This document shows, piece after piece, positions 17,001 through 25,851 of a stretch of 64,000 bases of DNA. The notes under the pieces were generated by a model that did not search any database, had not been told where the DNA came from, and saw only the letters and a program-made list of their open reading frames with translations. How positions within the stretch are numbered: the first letter of the stretch is position 1; the number at the start of each line of letters is the position of its first letter. The position numbers and the translations under genes are program-made. Source of the DNA: Stenomitos frigidus_A (GTDB lineage: Bacteria; Cyanobacteriota; Cyanobacteriia; Leptolyngbyales; Leptolyngbyaceae); assembly GCF_963877135.1 (NCBI RefSeq), contig NZ_CAWNSW010000143.1, positions 68,188-132,187 of the forward strand, given 5' to 3'.

Positions 17001-18872
17001 ATGGCGCTAATTGTTCAGAAATACGGTGGCACATCGGTAGGCTCGGTAGAGCGGATTCAAGCGGTCGCGCAACGGGTCGTCCAAACAGTGAAGGCTGGGA
17101 ATGACCTTGTTGTAGTTGTTTCTGCCATGGGAAAGACGACGGATGGTTTGGTAAAGCTGGCGAATGAGCTGTCTCCAAACCCCAGTCGGCGGGAAATGGA
17201 TATGCTGCTGGCAACCGGAGAGCAAGTATCGATCGCCCTTCTGAGCATGGCACTGCATACCTTGGGGCAACCCGCTATCTCACTCACTGGCGCACAGGTT
17301 GGCATTGTCACCGAAAGCGAACATGCTCGTGCTCGCATCTTGCAAATTAAGACAGAACGACTGGAACGCCACTTAAAAGAGGGCAAAGTGGTTGTGGTGG
17401 CTGGTTTTCAAGGCATCACTGACACCGACGATCTAGAAATTACAACATTGGGGCGAGGCGGCTCTGATACTTCTGCAGTGGCCTTAGCGGCGGCGTTGCA
17501 TGCCAACTTTTGCGAAATCTATACGGATGTTCCTGGTATTCTGACCACCGATCCGCGACTGGTGCCCGATGCCCAACTCATGACAGAAATCACCTGCGAT
17601 GAAATGCTGGAGCTTGCCAGCCTGGGTGCAAAAGTGCTCCATCCGCGTGCGGTTGAAATTGCCCGTAACTATGGGATGCCGTTGGTTGTGCGATCGAGCT
17701 GGACTGACGAACCAGGTACCTGGGTTGTATCACCGACAGTACAGGCACGATCATTAGAAGGGCTGGAACTGGCGTCTCCTGTTGATGGCGTTGAGTTCGA
17801 CACCGATCAGGCAAAGGTATCACTTTTACGGGTGCCCGATCGCCCTGGTGTTGCGGCCCGACTTTTCGGTGAAATTGCCCATCAAGCTTTGGACGTAGAC
17901 CTGATTATTCAGTCAATTCATGAAAGCAACACCAATGATGTTGCCTTCACGGTGACTAAAAACTCCCTTAAGCAGGCAGAAGCAGTGGCTAGCGCCATTC
18001 TTCCTGCTCTGAATGCAGGGGGCACACATCACGATGGTGATGCTGAAGTCATGGTGGAGCAACGCATTGCAAAAGTGGCGATCGCAGGCGCAGGCATGAT
18101 TGGTCGTCCGGGTGTTGCTGCACAAATGTTCTCCACGCTCGCAGCAGCTGGCGTCAATATTGGCATGATCTCAACGTCCGAAGTCAAAGTCAGTTGCGTT
18201 ATTGATGAGACTGACTGCGATCGGGCGATCGCAGCGCTCTGTGAGGCGTTTGGTGTGAGTCAATCAGCCGTCAGCAGCCAGCAGCCAGCGGTTAGCGGTC
18301 AGCAGTTGGAAGCACTCAACACTCAACACTCAAAGCCCTCTAGCGTCGCGTCGCAAAACTCTCCCCGTCCCATCCGTGGCGTTGCGCTCGACCTCAACCA
18401 GGCACGCTTGGCGATTCGGCATATTCCCGATCGGCCTGGCATGGCAGCAGAACTGTTTCAACTTCTGGCGGCTCAAACTATCAGCGTCGACATGATTATT
18501 CAATCCCAACGGTGTCGGGTGATCAACAGCATCACGACGCGCGATATCGCGTTCACAGTCGGACAGTTAGACGCAGACATGGCGTGTAGTGTATTGCAGA
18601 AAGCGGCACCCAGTTTAGGCTGTGGCGAGATTGTGGTCGATCGTGAAATCGCCAAAGTGAGCATTGTCGGTGCGGGCATGGTGCACCAACCAGGCACGGC
18701 TGCCCGCATGTTTGAAGCGTTGGCAATGCATCAAATCAACATCCAAATGATTGCCACGTCTGAAATTAAAGTGAGCTGCGTCGTTGCAAAAGAGGATGGC
18801 ATCACAGCGCTGCGTCTCATCCACGCTGCCTTTGGTCTGTCTGGCGAGCAACAGATTCAGGTTTCAGCATAG
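17001..18872 (+). CDS. lysC: aspartate kinase with four ACT domains
   Basis: 623 aa. The kinase domain (1-245) has KYGGTSVG at 7-14, SAMGKTT, and TTLGRGGSDTSAVALA (148-163). Two pairs of regulatory ACT domains follow (about 270-415 and 465-612), the cyanobacterial arrangement of an amplified allosteric region. It makes aspartyl phosphate, the first step to lysine, threonine and methionine. Between the two ACT pairs (residues 419-455) lies a low-complexity Ser/Gln-rich insert, encoded by repeat DNA that looks intergenic (see 18269-18334). The insert is in frame and falls in an expected linker, so activity is probably kept. Confidence 0.97.
   Translation: MALIVQKYGGTSVGSVERIQAVAQRVVQTVKAGNDLVVVVSAMGKTTDGLVKLANELSPNPSRREMDMLLATGEQVSIALLSMALHTLGQPAISLTGAQVGIVTESEHARARILQIKTERLERHLKEGKVVVVAGFQGITDTDDLEITTLGRGGSDTSAVALAAALHANFCEIYTDVPGILTTDPRLVPDAQLMTEITCDEMLELASLGAKVLHPRAVEIARNYGMPLVVRSSWTDEPGTWVVSPTVQARSLEGLELASPVDGVEFDTDQAKVSLLRVPDRPGVAARLFGEIAHQALDVDLIIQSIHESNTNDVAFTVTKNSLKQAEAVASAILPALNAGGTHHDGDAEVMVEQRIAKVAIAGAGMIGRPGVAAQMFSTLAAAGVNIGMISTSEVKVSCVIDETDCDRAIAALCEAFGVSQSAVSSQQPAVSGQQLEALNTQHSKPSSVASQNSPRPIRGVALDLNQARLAIRHIPDRPGMAAELFQLLAAQTISVDMIIQSQRCRVINSITTRDIAFTVGQLDADMACSVLQKAAPSLGCGEIVVDREIAKVSIVGAGMVHQPGTAARMFEALAMHQINIQMIATSEIKVSCVVAKEDGITALRLIHAAFGLSGEQQIQVSA
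18269..18334 (+). repeat. short tandem repeats inserted in frame within lysC
   Basis: CAGCAGC/CCAGCGG-like words and then three heptamers (ACTCAAC, ACTCAAC, ACTCAAA at 18314-18334). The same heptamer type forms a seven-unit intergenic array at 36411-36459. Here it encodes the ACT-linker insert of aspartokinase. Confidence 0.8.
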
Positions 18873-19095
18873 CCGCACAGAAGCCCCAGTAAGTTCCACC
18901 CATCATTAGTTACAACCACATCATCAGATTTCTCTCTCATACAGTGGAGGTAATTTTCACATTTTTCTAGCTGATGACGTAGAGGTAGAGACTAATGCCT
19001 AAGGAGCGACACAAGCGCTACGTCAGATAGAGGTGATGTCGTGCGATCGCCCCTATTGTTTGGTAGAAAGTCATTGCAACAGGAAGAGGAATCGT

Positions 19096-19311
19096 ATGGC
19101 TGACACATTGAAAAAGGGCGATCGGGTTGAGTGGCACAGCGCTCAAGGAACGATCACTGGCACGGTTCAACGCAAACTGACTGCACCGATCGACATTAAA
19201 GGGCATCATGTAGCGGCTTCAGAGGCGCACCCAGAGTATTTAGTGAAAAGTGACAAAACTGGGCAAGAAGCGGCTCATCAGCCAGACGTACTGAAAAAGC
19301 TGCCAGATTAA
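19096..19311 (+). CDS. HVA/Tudor-like DUF2945 protein
   Basis: 71 aa from ATG 19096 with AGGAAGAGGA upstream. The sequence KKGDRVEWHSAQGTITGTVQRKLTAPIDIKGHHVAASEAHPEYLVKSDKTGQEAAHQPDVLKKL matches the small DUF2945 (hypervirulence-associated, Tudor-like SH3 barrel) family. Cytosolic; molecular role unknown. Single-gene unit between lysC and a hypothetical gene. Confidence 0.85.
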   Translation: MADTLKKGDRVEWHSAQGTITGTVQRKLTAPIDIKGHHVAASEAHPEYLVKSDKTGQEAAHQPDVLKKLPD

Positions 19312-19466
19312 CGCCAGATTAACGTTAGTTCAGTCCTTGAGGAAGACAGCGATCGACGCTGTTAGATCGGTGGTGCAACGATCCCAATCACTAGAATCCT
19401 TAATCACATAGACTACAATTTCTGTTAGCAAGAATCTTCAGGTTAAACACTTTAACTGAGGGCTAA

Positions 19467-19853
19467 ATGGAAATTGGAGTGCAGCTGAGTTGGCAGCGAG
19501 TGAAACACATCGTCAGCAGTTATCAGCTGAATGGCAATGATGCTGAGGCGTTTGATCAGGACTTACACCTGCTACTCGACCATTACCCAACGCCCCTAAT
19601 TGAGCTTGCTCTTGTGCAAACATTGGTTGATGGCTGGCTTCAGGTACCCCTTCTGCGAGGCTGTGCTTTTCTTGCCAAGGCGTATGAACTGCTGAAACAG
19701 TGGGAAGAGCAAGCCTTTTTACAAGGTGATCCAGCAGTGCGAGCGTTCATCAGCACCATCGCTCCAGAGCAATTCCAGCAGATTACAGGGCTTGATCCCA
19801 CTCCTATTTTCGGCAGTGCCACTGTGTCGACCGCTCCATCCTCCCTTCGCTAA
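19467..19853 (+). CDS. conserved hypothetical protein, helical
   Basis: 128 aa; no domain recognised. Predicted all-helical, acidic, with VKHIVSSYQLNG, LIELALVQTLVDGWLQVPLLRGCAFLAKAYELLKQWEEQ and a proline-containing tail. The composition is normal for the genome and the frame is free of rare features, so it is likely real, probably a cyanobacterial conserved protein. Function unknown. Same strand as the flanking small genes, but gaps of 130-155 nt argue for separate units. Confidence 0.6.
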   Translation: MEIGVQLSWQRVKHIVSSYQLNGNDAEAFDQDLHLLLDHYPTPLIELALVQTLVDGWLQVPLLRGCAFLAKAYELLKQWEEQAFLQGDPAVRAFISTIAPEQFQQITGLDPTPIFGSATVSTAPSSLR

Positions 19854-19986
19854 CAGGCGCGATCACTCAAAGACCTGATCTGGATCACTCAAAGGGATAG
19901 AATACGTCACGTTCTACTCGACGGTTGGTCACTGTGATCTCAAGGAAAGCGCTCGATACTAAGAGCATTGAGTTCTAAGTGCCGTC

Positions 19987-20202
19987 ATGGTTGCAATTAG
20001 TCCACTGCCTTGCGCCATCTCTGAACTGTTTGCCCAAGTCAGCGTTTCTGGCCAGATTACGCTGGCCGATCGCTATGGCATTTTGGCAGTACTGCTCAAT
20101 GAACCCACGATCGAAGAAGAACTGCACAGCATCGATCGTATCCTGCATGCGTTACGCAAAGGACGGGTTCAGATTGTCAGTGAACTGTCAACCGTTCTGT
20201 AG
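19987..20202 (+). CDS. small conserved cyanobacterial protein
   Basis: 71 aa, beginning MVAISPLPCAISELFAQVSVSGQITLADRYGILAVLLNEPTIEEELHSIDRI. The sequence resembles a widely seen small cyanobacterial family with a helical SxxxTxADRYGxMAALL element followed by RILHALRKGRVQIVSE. No catalytic motif. Role unknown; length is complete for the type. Confidence 0.6.
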   Translation: MVAISPLPCAISELFAQVSVSGQITLADRYGILAVLLNEPTIEEELHSIDRILHALRKGRVQIVSELSTVL

Positions 20203-20425
20203 CGTCACCTTTACACGCTTCAGGGCGGGCTTGTGACTAAAGCTTTGTCTTGGCAGCTTCAGATGGTGGGTTGTTTTGCATCGTCCCCCTGCGATCAAAA
20301 ATTTTGGCGGATGACACACGAATGGAGTGCGATCGCGGTTTACTGGAAAGAGCAATCGTTCGTATTACGATCGGTGGGCAACTGACCGCTCCACTACTTC
20401 AACACTCAAACCGTTGCCACTCCTC

Positions 20426-20989
20426 ATGAAACCCATCACTCCAATCTTTTTTGGCACTTTGACGCTGCTCGCGCTGGCAGCAGTCACATCGGCTGCCAGT
20501 CCCGATAATTTGGCAAAGCTCATTAACGACAGAGCCTGTGTCGGTTGTGATCTGGCTGGCGCTAACTTATACAGCTATGACTTGCAGGGAGCCAACCTAA
20601 GCGGCGCGAATCTGACAGAAGCGGCATTCCAGGGATCTAATCTGGGCTTTGCGGTGCTCACTAACGCCAACCTGGAGAAAGCAAACCTGGCACTGGTGAA
20701 GCTGAACGGTGCTGACCTGAAGGGAGCCAAGCTTGTCAAAGCAACCCTCTATGGAGCGGATTTATCAGGAGCCGATTTATCAGGAGCCGATTTGAGTGGT
20801 GCCAACCTGGAAGGAACCAACCTGCGGGGCGCGATTTTAGAAGGAACGAATTTTCAGAAAGCGAACCTTTTACGGGCAAAGATGGCAGGAGCAACGTTAA
20901 CCGGTGCTAAGTTTGATGGTGCCCGCATGCCCGACGGCAGAGAATTTAAGCAGGGCGGGAAGACTCCGGCAGCGATACCAGCACCATAG
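20426..20989 (+). CDS. secreted pentapeptide-repeat protein
   Basis: About 187 aa from ATG 20426. That start exposes a clear signal peptide (KPITPIFFGTLTLLALAAVTSAAS), whereas the longer frame from 20327 would bury it. After DRACVGCDLAGANL, about 24 pentapeptides of A(D/N)LxG type form a right-handed quadrilateral beta-helix. Export to the periplasm or thylakoid lumen is expected; lumenal pentapeptide proteins are known in cyanobacteria and plants. Biochemical role unknown. Three identical GADLS pentapeptides in a row (near residues 111-125) mark recent repeat expansion. Confidence 0.88.
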   Translation: MKPITPIFFGTLTLLALAAVTSAASPDNLAKLINDRACVGCDLAGANLYSYDLQGANLSGANLTEAAFQGSNLGFAVLTNANLEKANLALVKLNGADLKGAKLVKATLYGADLSGADLSGADLSGANLEGTNLRGAILEGTNFQKANLLRAKMAGATLTGAKFDGARMPDGREFKQGGKTPAAIPAP

Positions 20990-21113
20990 CAGTCTTAGAG
21001 GGCAGTCCTAAAAGTTAACGATGATGGAGCGTGCGATGATGCGATCGTCTCGCCGTCGTACGCTCCCATTGCCCCATCATGCAATTTTCATCGTGACAGT
21101 TTGAACGCTGCCG

Positions 21114-22547
21114 TTATGCCATTTCCATGAGGGATGGCTCTTGACGGAGACGTTTTCCCGTTAAGAGCATCTTCACTCCATTGGCAGGAGCCAGAGTCAC
21201 ACCCCGACGGCGAGGATATTCTGGCTGCGTCGTGGCAAGCGTTAGCTCGTAGCGGGACAGGATCGTCGCCAGAGCGAGTTTCATCTCAAACATGGCGAGA
21301 GCTTCGCCAATGCAGCGACGGGCACCGCCACCAAAGGGCATAAATTCGTAGGGGGTGAACTGGCGATCGAGAAACCGCTCTGGCTTAAACTGCTTCGGGT
21401 TGGGGTACAGATCTTCCCGCTGGTGCACGAGATAGATACAGCCAACGACCGCATTGCCTGGTTCCAAAGCGCGACCGAGTAGCGCGGTCGGTTCTTGCAC
21501 GATTCTTGCAAAGGTCAGCATGGCGATGGGGTGAATCCGCAGGGTTTCATTGCAAATAGCAGTCAGGTAAGGCAACCGGAAAATATCGAGCGGGTCGGGA
21601 TTGTCGCTGAGCGTTGCGAGTTCCTGGAGCAGTTTTTCCCGCACATGGGGTACATGGTGAATCCAGTACAGCGCCCAGGACAATGCCGTTGCTGTGGTTT
21701 CATGTCCGGCGAAAAGTAACGTCATCAATTCATCGCGCAGTTCTTGGTCGGTCATGGGCTGATCGGCTTCGTCTCGTGCAGCCATCAGCAGCGAGAGAAT
21801 ATCGATCCGATCGCCCGGTTGCGATCGCCGCTCGGCAATCTCGGCGTAGATCAGGGCATTCAGCTGTTGACGCTCACGCACAAAATTGCCCCAGGGGCTC
21901 CAGGCACCGAGATCTTTCTGCAAGATGGGAAAAAAGAGAAGGCTGGAAGAAAGCGGCGATCGAAACAAGTCTGACATTGATGCCAACAAGCGCTTGAGTT
22001 GCTGAAACCGATCGCCCTCAGAAAGACCAAAAACCGTCTGCATGATGATGCCTAACGAAATCTCTTGCATGACGCTGCGAGCTGAGAAGGTTTGCTTGAG
22101 GGGAACGCTCTCAAAGGTCTGGAGGGTTAAGTCTCGAATGATTTGACCGTAGGCACGCATCCGTTCGCCGTGAAAGGGTGGCATCAATAGCTGTCGTCGT
22201 CGTCGGTGGCGATCGCCGTCCAACATAATGACAGACGAGTCACCCAGCAGCGGTGACAAGATGCGATTCAAATGACCAGGCGCTGCATAGGTTCTGCTTT
22301 TAGCCTTGCGTGGGGTGCCAGACGCATCATTGGTCAGAATCTCTTGAATGGCCTGTGGCTGGTTGACAAACACCAGGTTGCTGCCAAACCCAACGACTTT
22401 GCCGCCAAAAATGTCAGGATATTGCTGGGCGGCTGTTTCCATGTAACCGATGGGGTCACCGACCCACCGCAAGTGCTGCAACCAGGCAGGTAGGTTAATC
22501 ACATCCAGCGGTTGGCTGGTTGGCAGCGGTTGGATTGTCGTATTCAT
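21114..22547 (-). CDS. cytochrome P450, CYP110-like
   Basis: 477 aa, complete. It has the oxygen-activation helix motif AGHETTATAL, the ExxR motif in NETLRIHP, and the heme loop FGGGARRCIG with the thiolate Cys. The N-terminus (LPAWLQHLRWVGDPIGYMETAAQQYPDIF) and overall sequence are like cyanobacterial CYP110 enzymes, which hydroxylate fatty acids, alkanes or terpenoids. No N-terminal membrane anchor, so probably soluble. No ferredoxin or cyclase gene lies nearby to suggest a substrate. Confidence 0.93.
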   Translation of the reverse strand: MNTTIQPLPTSQPLDVINLPAWLQHLRWVGDPIGYMETAAQQYPDIFGGKVVGFGSNLVFVNQPQAIQEILTNDASGTPRKAKSRTYAAPGHLNRILSPLLGDSSVIMLDGDRHRRRRQLLMPPFHGERMRAYGQIIRDLTLQTFESVPLKQTFSARSVMQEISLGIIMQTVFGLSEGDRFQQLKRLLASMSDLFRSPLSSSLLFFPILQKDLGAWSPWGNFVRERQQLNALIYAEIAERRSQPGDRIDILSLLMAARDEADQPMTDQELRDELMTLLFAGHETTATALSWALYWIHHVPHVREKLLQELATLSDNPDPLDIFRLPYLTAICNETLRIHPIAMLTFARIVQEPTALLGRALEPGNAVVGCIYLVHQREDLYPNPKQFKPERFLDRQFTPYEFMPFGGGARRCIGEALAMFEMKLALATILSRYELTLATTQPEYPRRRGVTLAPANGVKMLLTGKRLRQEPSLMEMA

Positions 22548-22716
22548 AGCTCAACGTGTGACCCTGTTTGAATTTTGGCGTTTGATTTTAGAGAATAATA
22601 GTCTAATGCTGTCAGCACTGCCGCAACCCATGCGATGGTTAAAGGTGAACAGTGCCGCGAGCGCTGACTGTTCTTCAGACTCTAACAACTAAAAACCACG
22701 CCCTCAAAACTCTTTA

Positions 22717-23742
22717 ATGTCCCGCTCTAGCTCTCTCCGTTACTATGTCCTGGCGCGTTTGCTCCTGGCACCCCTCATGCTGTGGGTGATCACGACAGCC
22801 GTCTTTTTGCTCCTGCGATCGACCCCTGGTGATCCGGTTGATGCGCTCTTAGGGCCGCGTGCGCCCCAGGCCGCTAAAGATGAATTGCGCAACCAGCTTG
22901 GGTTAGGCAAGCCACTGATTGTGCAGTATTTTGACTACCTGTGGAAGCTGCTGCACCTGGATTTAGGCAAATCGCTGGTCAGCCAGGGGCAATCGGTGTG
23001 GGAGATTATTCTCAAGTTTTTTCCGGCAACGGTTGAGTTAGCGGTCTTCAGTATGGCGATCGCGCTCACGGTTGGCATTGGTGTGGGCGTGCTTTCTGCC
23101 TCGCGTCCCAATTCACCGTTTGACGTTGGCGGCAGGCTGTTTGGCATTCTCACATACTCGATTCCGCTGTTCTGGCTGGGGATGCTGCTACAGCTCATTT
23201 TTTCCGTCCAGTTAGGTTGGTTCCCACTCGGCACCCGTTTCCCAATCACCATTCCGGCGCCGGAGGGGCCAACGGGGCTTTACACGATCGATAGTCTGCT
23301 CACAGGCAACCTCCCACAGTTCTTCATCGCGCTGTACTATTTGGCGCTGCCCTGCCTGACGCTGGGCATTCTCATTAGCGGGATTTTTGAGCGCATTGTG
23401 CGAGTGAATCTGAAGCAAACCCTAAAGTCAGACTATGTAGAAGCTGCGAGAGCCAGAGGCATTCCTGAAAGCCGGATTCTCGTCTCCCATGCGCTGAAGA
23501 ATGCCATGATTCCGGTGATTACCATCCTTGGCTTAACGTTTGCGGCGCTGTTGGGTGGTGCCATTCTGACGGAAGTGACCTTCTCCTGGCCTGGATTAGC
23601 CAATCGCCTTTACCGCGCGATTGCTCAACGCGATTATCCTACAGTGCAGGGGATTGTCGTTTTCTTTGCGGCGATCGTTGCCCTGGTCAGTATCCTCATC
23701 GATATCCTCAACGCGTATATTGATCCACGGATTCGCTACTAG
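22717..23742 (+). CDS. ABC transporter permease, DppB/OppB type
   Basis: 341 aa. Six membrane helices are expected, with the N-terminal TPGDPVDALLGPRAPQAAKDELRNQLGL segment typical of DppB/OppB and the EAA loop VEAARARGIPESRILVSHALKNAMIPVIT that contacts the ATPase. By family, it takes up di- or oligopeptides or related solutes with a DppC partner, ATPases and a binding protein. None of those partners is adjacent, so it is an orphan permease here. The last 15 codons including the stop are duplicated exactly just downstream (23700-23789). Confidence 0.92.
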   Translation: MSRSSSLRYYVLARLLLAPLMLWVITTAVFLLLRSTPGDPVDALLGPRAPQAAKDELRNQLGLGKPLIVQYFDYLWKLLHLDLGKSLVSQGQSVWEIILKFFPATVELAVFSMAIALTVGIGVGVLSASRPNSPFDVGGRLFGILTYSIPLFWLGMLLQLIFSVQLGWFPLGTRFPITIPAPEGPTGLYTIDSLLTGNLPQFFIALYYLALPCLTLGILISGIFERIVRVNLKQTLKSDYVEAARARGIPESRILVSHALKNAMIPVITILGLTFAALLGGAILTEVTFSWPGLANRLYRAIAQRDYPTVQGIVVFFAAIVALVSILIDILNAYIDPRIRY

Positions 23743-23789
23743 AGCGATATCCTCAACGCGTATATTGATCCACGGATTCGCTACTAGAG
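23700..23789 (+). repeat. perfect 45-bp tandem duplication of the permease 3' end
   Basis: Bases 23700-23744 and 23745-23789 are identical. The unit holds codons for DILNAYIDPRIRY and the stop TAG plus a few bases. Because 45 is a multiple of three, the second copy is also in frame after the first stop. Confidence 0.97.
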
Positions 23790-23845
23790 TGACAAAATTA
23801 GCGCTAGAATCCCTTCATTTGCACCCATCAGCCCAACTTTCTACC

Positions 23846-24229
23846 ATGACCAATGCTTCCAACGGTAATCTCGGCAACAAGATGGATGTGCTGATTGATC
23901 AGGTCGGCAAATTGACTGAGGGCATCACTGAATTTCGGCTGAGCGTTGAGCAAAGTACGTTGGAGTTTAGAGCTGATTTGACCGACATCAAGGCAGTCGT
24001 GCAGCAACAGTCTGTCATGACGCAGCAACAGTTCGAGATGACGCAGCAACAGTTCGAGATGGTGCAGAAGCAATCAGAATCGATTCAGGAGCTATCAACT
24101 ACCGTCAAGGAAAGTGTTAAAGATCTTTCGGCCACGGCTAATCGGCAGGCGGATACGGTCGATCGCTTGGTGCGAGTGGTTGAAACGTTGATCGCACAAA
24201 AAGATACCGCGCAGAGAGAACCTGCATGA
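23846..24229 (+). CDS. coiled-coil protein
   Basis: About 127 aa from ATG 23846. Long heptad-patterned helix: VLIDQVGKLTEGITEFRLSVEQ, then a short repeat MTQQQFE/MTQQQFE/MVQKQSE and LVRVVETLIAQ. No catalytic domain. Related coiled-coil proteins are common in cyanobacteria near genes of unknown role. It overlaps the EVE gene by 4 nt (ATGA), so the two are co-translated. The open frame continues upstream through the 45-bp duplication, but that part is unlikely to be translated. Confidence 0.6.
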   Translation: MTNASNGNLGNKMDVLIDQVGKLTEGITEFRLSVEQSTLEFRADLTDIKAVVQQQSVMTQQQFEMTQQQFEMVQKQSESIQELSTTVKESVKDLSATANRQADTVDRLVRVVETLIAQKDTAQREPA

Positions 24230-24681
24230 ATTATTGGTTGATGAAATCGGAACCGGATGTGTACGGCATTGAGGACTTGAAACGCGATCGCACCACGGTA
24301 TGGGATGGCGTGCGTAATTATCAGGCGCGAAACTTTTTGCGATCGATGGTACCGGGCGATCGGGTCTTTTTCTATCACTCCAACACTACACCACCGGGTA
24401 TTGTCGGTCTGATGAAGGTGGCCGAGCCGAATGTCATTGACCCAACCCAGTTTGATGCCAAAAGTAAATACTACGACCCTAAAGCGACAAAAGACACCCC
24501 ACGCTGGCAAACCGTCATCGTTGCCTTTGTTGAAACCTTCCCGCAAATCATCACGCTGGATACACTGCGCGAAACCTTCAGCCCGGATGACCTGTGGGTC
24601 GTGCGTCAAGGTAATCGGCTCTCGGTGATGCCGGTACCAGAAGCGGTTGCAGAGCAGATTTTGAAACAAGCAAAGGGTTAG
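24226..24681 (+). CDS. EVE domain protein
   Basis: 151 aa, full-length EVE (thymocyte nuclear protein 1-like, PUA/YTH-related fold). Visible motifs: MNYWLMKSEPDVYGIEDL, TTVWDGVRNYQARNFLRSM, GDRVFFYHSNTTPPGIVGLMKV, DPKATKDTPRW and PDDLWVVRQGNRLSVMPV. EVE domains bind modified nucleotides such as modified cytosines, using an aromatic pocket. Standalone copies are of unknown cellular role, although EVE fusions occur in restriction systems. Coupled to the coiled-coil gene upstream. Confidence 0.92.
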   Translation: MNYWLMKSEPDVYGIEDLKRDRTTVWDGVRNYQARNFLRSMVPGDRVFFYHSNTTPPGIVGLMKVAEPNVIDPTQFDAKSKYYDPKATKDTPRWQTVIVAFVETFPQIITLDTLRETFSPDDLWVVRQGNRLSVMPVPEAVAEQILKQAKG

Positions 24682-24798
24682 AAGCCAGCGTTTATCATCA
24701 TTTTATATAGATCGGACTTACGCGAAAGCGGTCAGAGTTCGCCCCCTGGCTCCCAATCTTGGGGAACCGAGCCCATGAAAGCCTCCAGAATATAGCCG

Positions 24799-25020
24799 TT
24801 ACCGCTCGTGCATTTCATCACGGGTTATGGAACGAATCCCTGGCACTGAAACCGGGTTTTGCGCCAACTCATCCATGATGTCTGGTCTGGGAGTCTTTTT
24901 CTGCACTGGCTTTAGCACAGTAACTTTAACTGTGTTCGCTTCTGCCAGTGATTGTTTGTACTCCTCAGGCACCACAATCACCCCGTTCTCGACCTTTGCC
25001 TGAAATTCTACAGGAACCAT
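24799..25020 (-). CDS. orphan antitoxin-like small protein
   Basis: About 73 aa from ATG 25020 (a longer frame reaches 25047). The sequence VEFQAKVENGVIVVPEEYKQSLAEANTVKVTVLK is the beta-strand DNA-binding-like start common to small cyanobacterial antitoxins usually paired with a PIN or RelE toxin. The rest (ITRDEMHER) is the variable toxin-contact tail. No toxin gene is adjacent on the downstream side, so it is an orphan. It is the last member of the toxin-antitoxin stack and, like the others, is preceded by a trace of the NACHT gene end (25060-25086). Confidence 0.55.
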   Translation of the reverse strand: MVPVEFQAKVENGVIVVPEEYKQSLAEANTVKVTVLKPVQKKTPRPDIMDELAQNPVSVPGIRSITRDEMHER

Positions 25021-25117
25021 AACACTGCTCCAACGTGCTAAACCCATCTTACTCCCCGATCCCTACTTCCCCATTCTCGCAAAATGACACATGGGGCTGG
25101 TCAAAACGTCTACAGGC

Positions 25118-25378
25118 TTAGAGGTAAATTCCACTGCGATGCCCGATACGATGAATGGTGATCAGCTCAGTTTCATCATTGAATGAGTAGAGCGATCGAT
25201 AATCGCCAATTCTCAGTTTAAACAAACCGCTTAAATTACCTGTGAGAGCCTGCGGCGTCAGTTGCTCAAAGTGATCACCAAGCCAGCGAATTTTGCGAAG
25301 CACTCGTTCTTGATTTGTGGGGCTGAGTCGTTCTATTTCAGCCAGCGCTTCTGTCTTGAACTCAACTCGATAAGCCAT
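25118..25378 (-). CDS. RelE/ParE family toxin
   Basis: 86 aa, typical length. Sequence YRVEFKTEALAEIERLSPTNQERVLRKIRWLGDHF, then LSGLFKLRIGDYRSLYSFNDETELITIHRIGHRSGIY, matches the RelE/ParE superfamily with the conserved R-GDYR..Y core and terminal HR. Members cleave ribosomal mRNA or poison gyrase; which applies here cannot be told. Its ATG shares a base with the stop codon of the upstream antitoxin (TAATG), the standard toxin-antitoxin coupling. Confidence 0.88.
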   Translation of the reverse strand: MAYRVEFKTEALAEIERLSPTNQERVLRKIRWLGDHFEQLTPQALTGNLSGLFKLRIGDYRSLYSFNDETELITIHRIGHRSGIYL

Positions 25379-25593
25379 TACCAGGTTAAGCCCAGTCTTT
25401 TAGCAACATCTTCTGCTGGAATGCCGCGTTCTCCAGAGCGTGTCCGTTGTAATGACTCAAGCAGTTGTTGTTTGATTTCCGGTCGAACTTCTTTTCCTTC
25501 GTCGGGGTCATCAAGCAACTCTTCTAGCGTCTCCATCACAGTTTCTCGAATCAACGCCTTGAGTTCTTCAGTGGTCAAATCTTTCACTTGCAT
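25378..25593 (-). CDS. antitoxin partner of the RelE/ParE toxin
   Basis: 71 aa, acidic and helical: MQVKDLTTEELKALIRETVMETLEELLDDPDEGKEVRPEIKQQLLESL, then GIPAEDVAKRLGLTW. This fits a small cyanobacterial antitoxin family found directly before RelE-like toxins. It is first in a two-gene operon and ends in TAATG, overlapping the toxin start. Expected to bind the toxin and repress its own promoter. The start follows a clear upstream non-coding stretch with heptameric C/A repeats. Confidence 0.8.
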   Translation of the reverse strand: MQVKDLTTEELKALIRETVMETLEELLDDPDEGKEVRPEIKQQLLESLQRTRSGERGIPAEDVAKRLGLTW

Positions 25594-25691
25594 TGCAACT
25601 ATCCCTACGCTCTAGGACTATGTATTAGTCTAACCTGACGGACTTCTACTCCACTCCCTACACCCCACACCCCACACCCCACACTCTATTC

Positions 25692-25832
25692 CCCCATCCT
25701 CGCAAAATGCTCCTGCAAGGACTTGTGGATAAACCGATAGCGCCCACCGACGCGCTGAAGGAGGAGACGCTACGTGCGTTGCACACACTGCGTGAACGGT
25801 GCAGTAGTCGAGAAAGCGGGCATAGTTCCAGG
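25692..25832 (-). pseudogene. decayed copy of the NACHT gene 3' end
   Basis: This stretch matches the last about 125 bases of the intact NACHT gene (26412-26545) nearly base for base. It would encode PWNYARFLDYCT and, in another frame, GGRYRFIHKSLQEHFARMGE plus a stop. Between the two blocks it has 27 extra bases where the intact gene has 2, which breaks the frame. It lies directly between two toxin-antitoxin operons. Confidence 0.85.
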
Positions 25833-25851
25833 GAATGGAGGGTAATGCGTG

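Noticed and set aside
21021..21080. Terminator hairpin between pentapeptide and P450 genes
   Set aside because: Complementary words GGAGCGT/ACGCTCC exist but are far apart and imperfect, without a U-tract.
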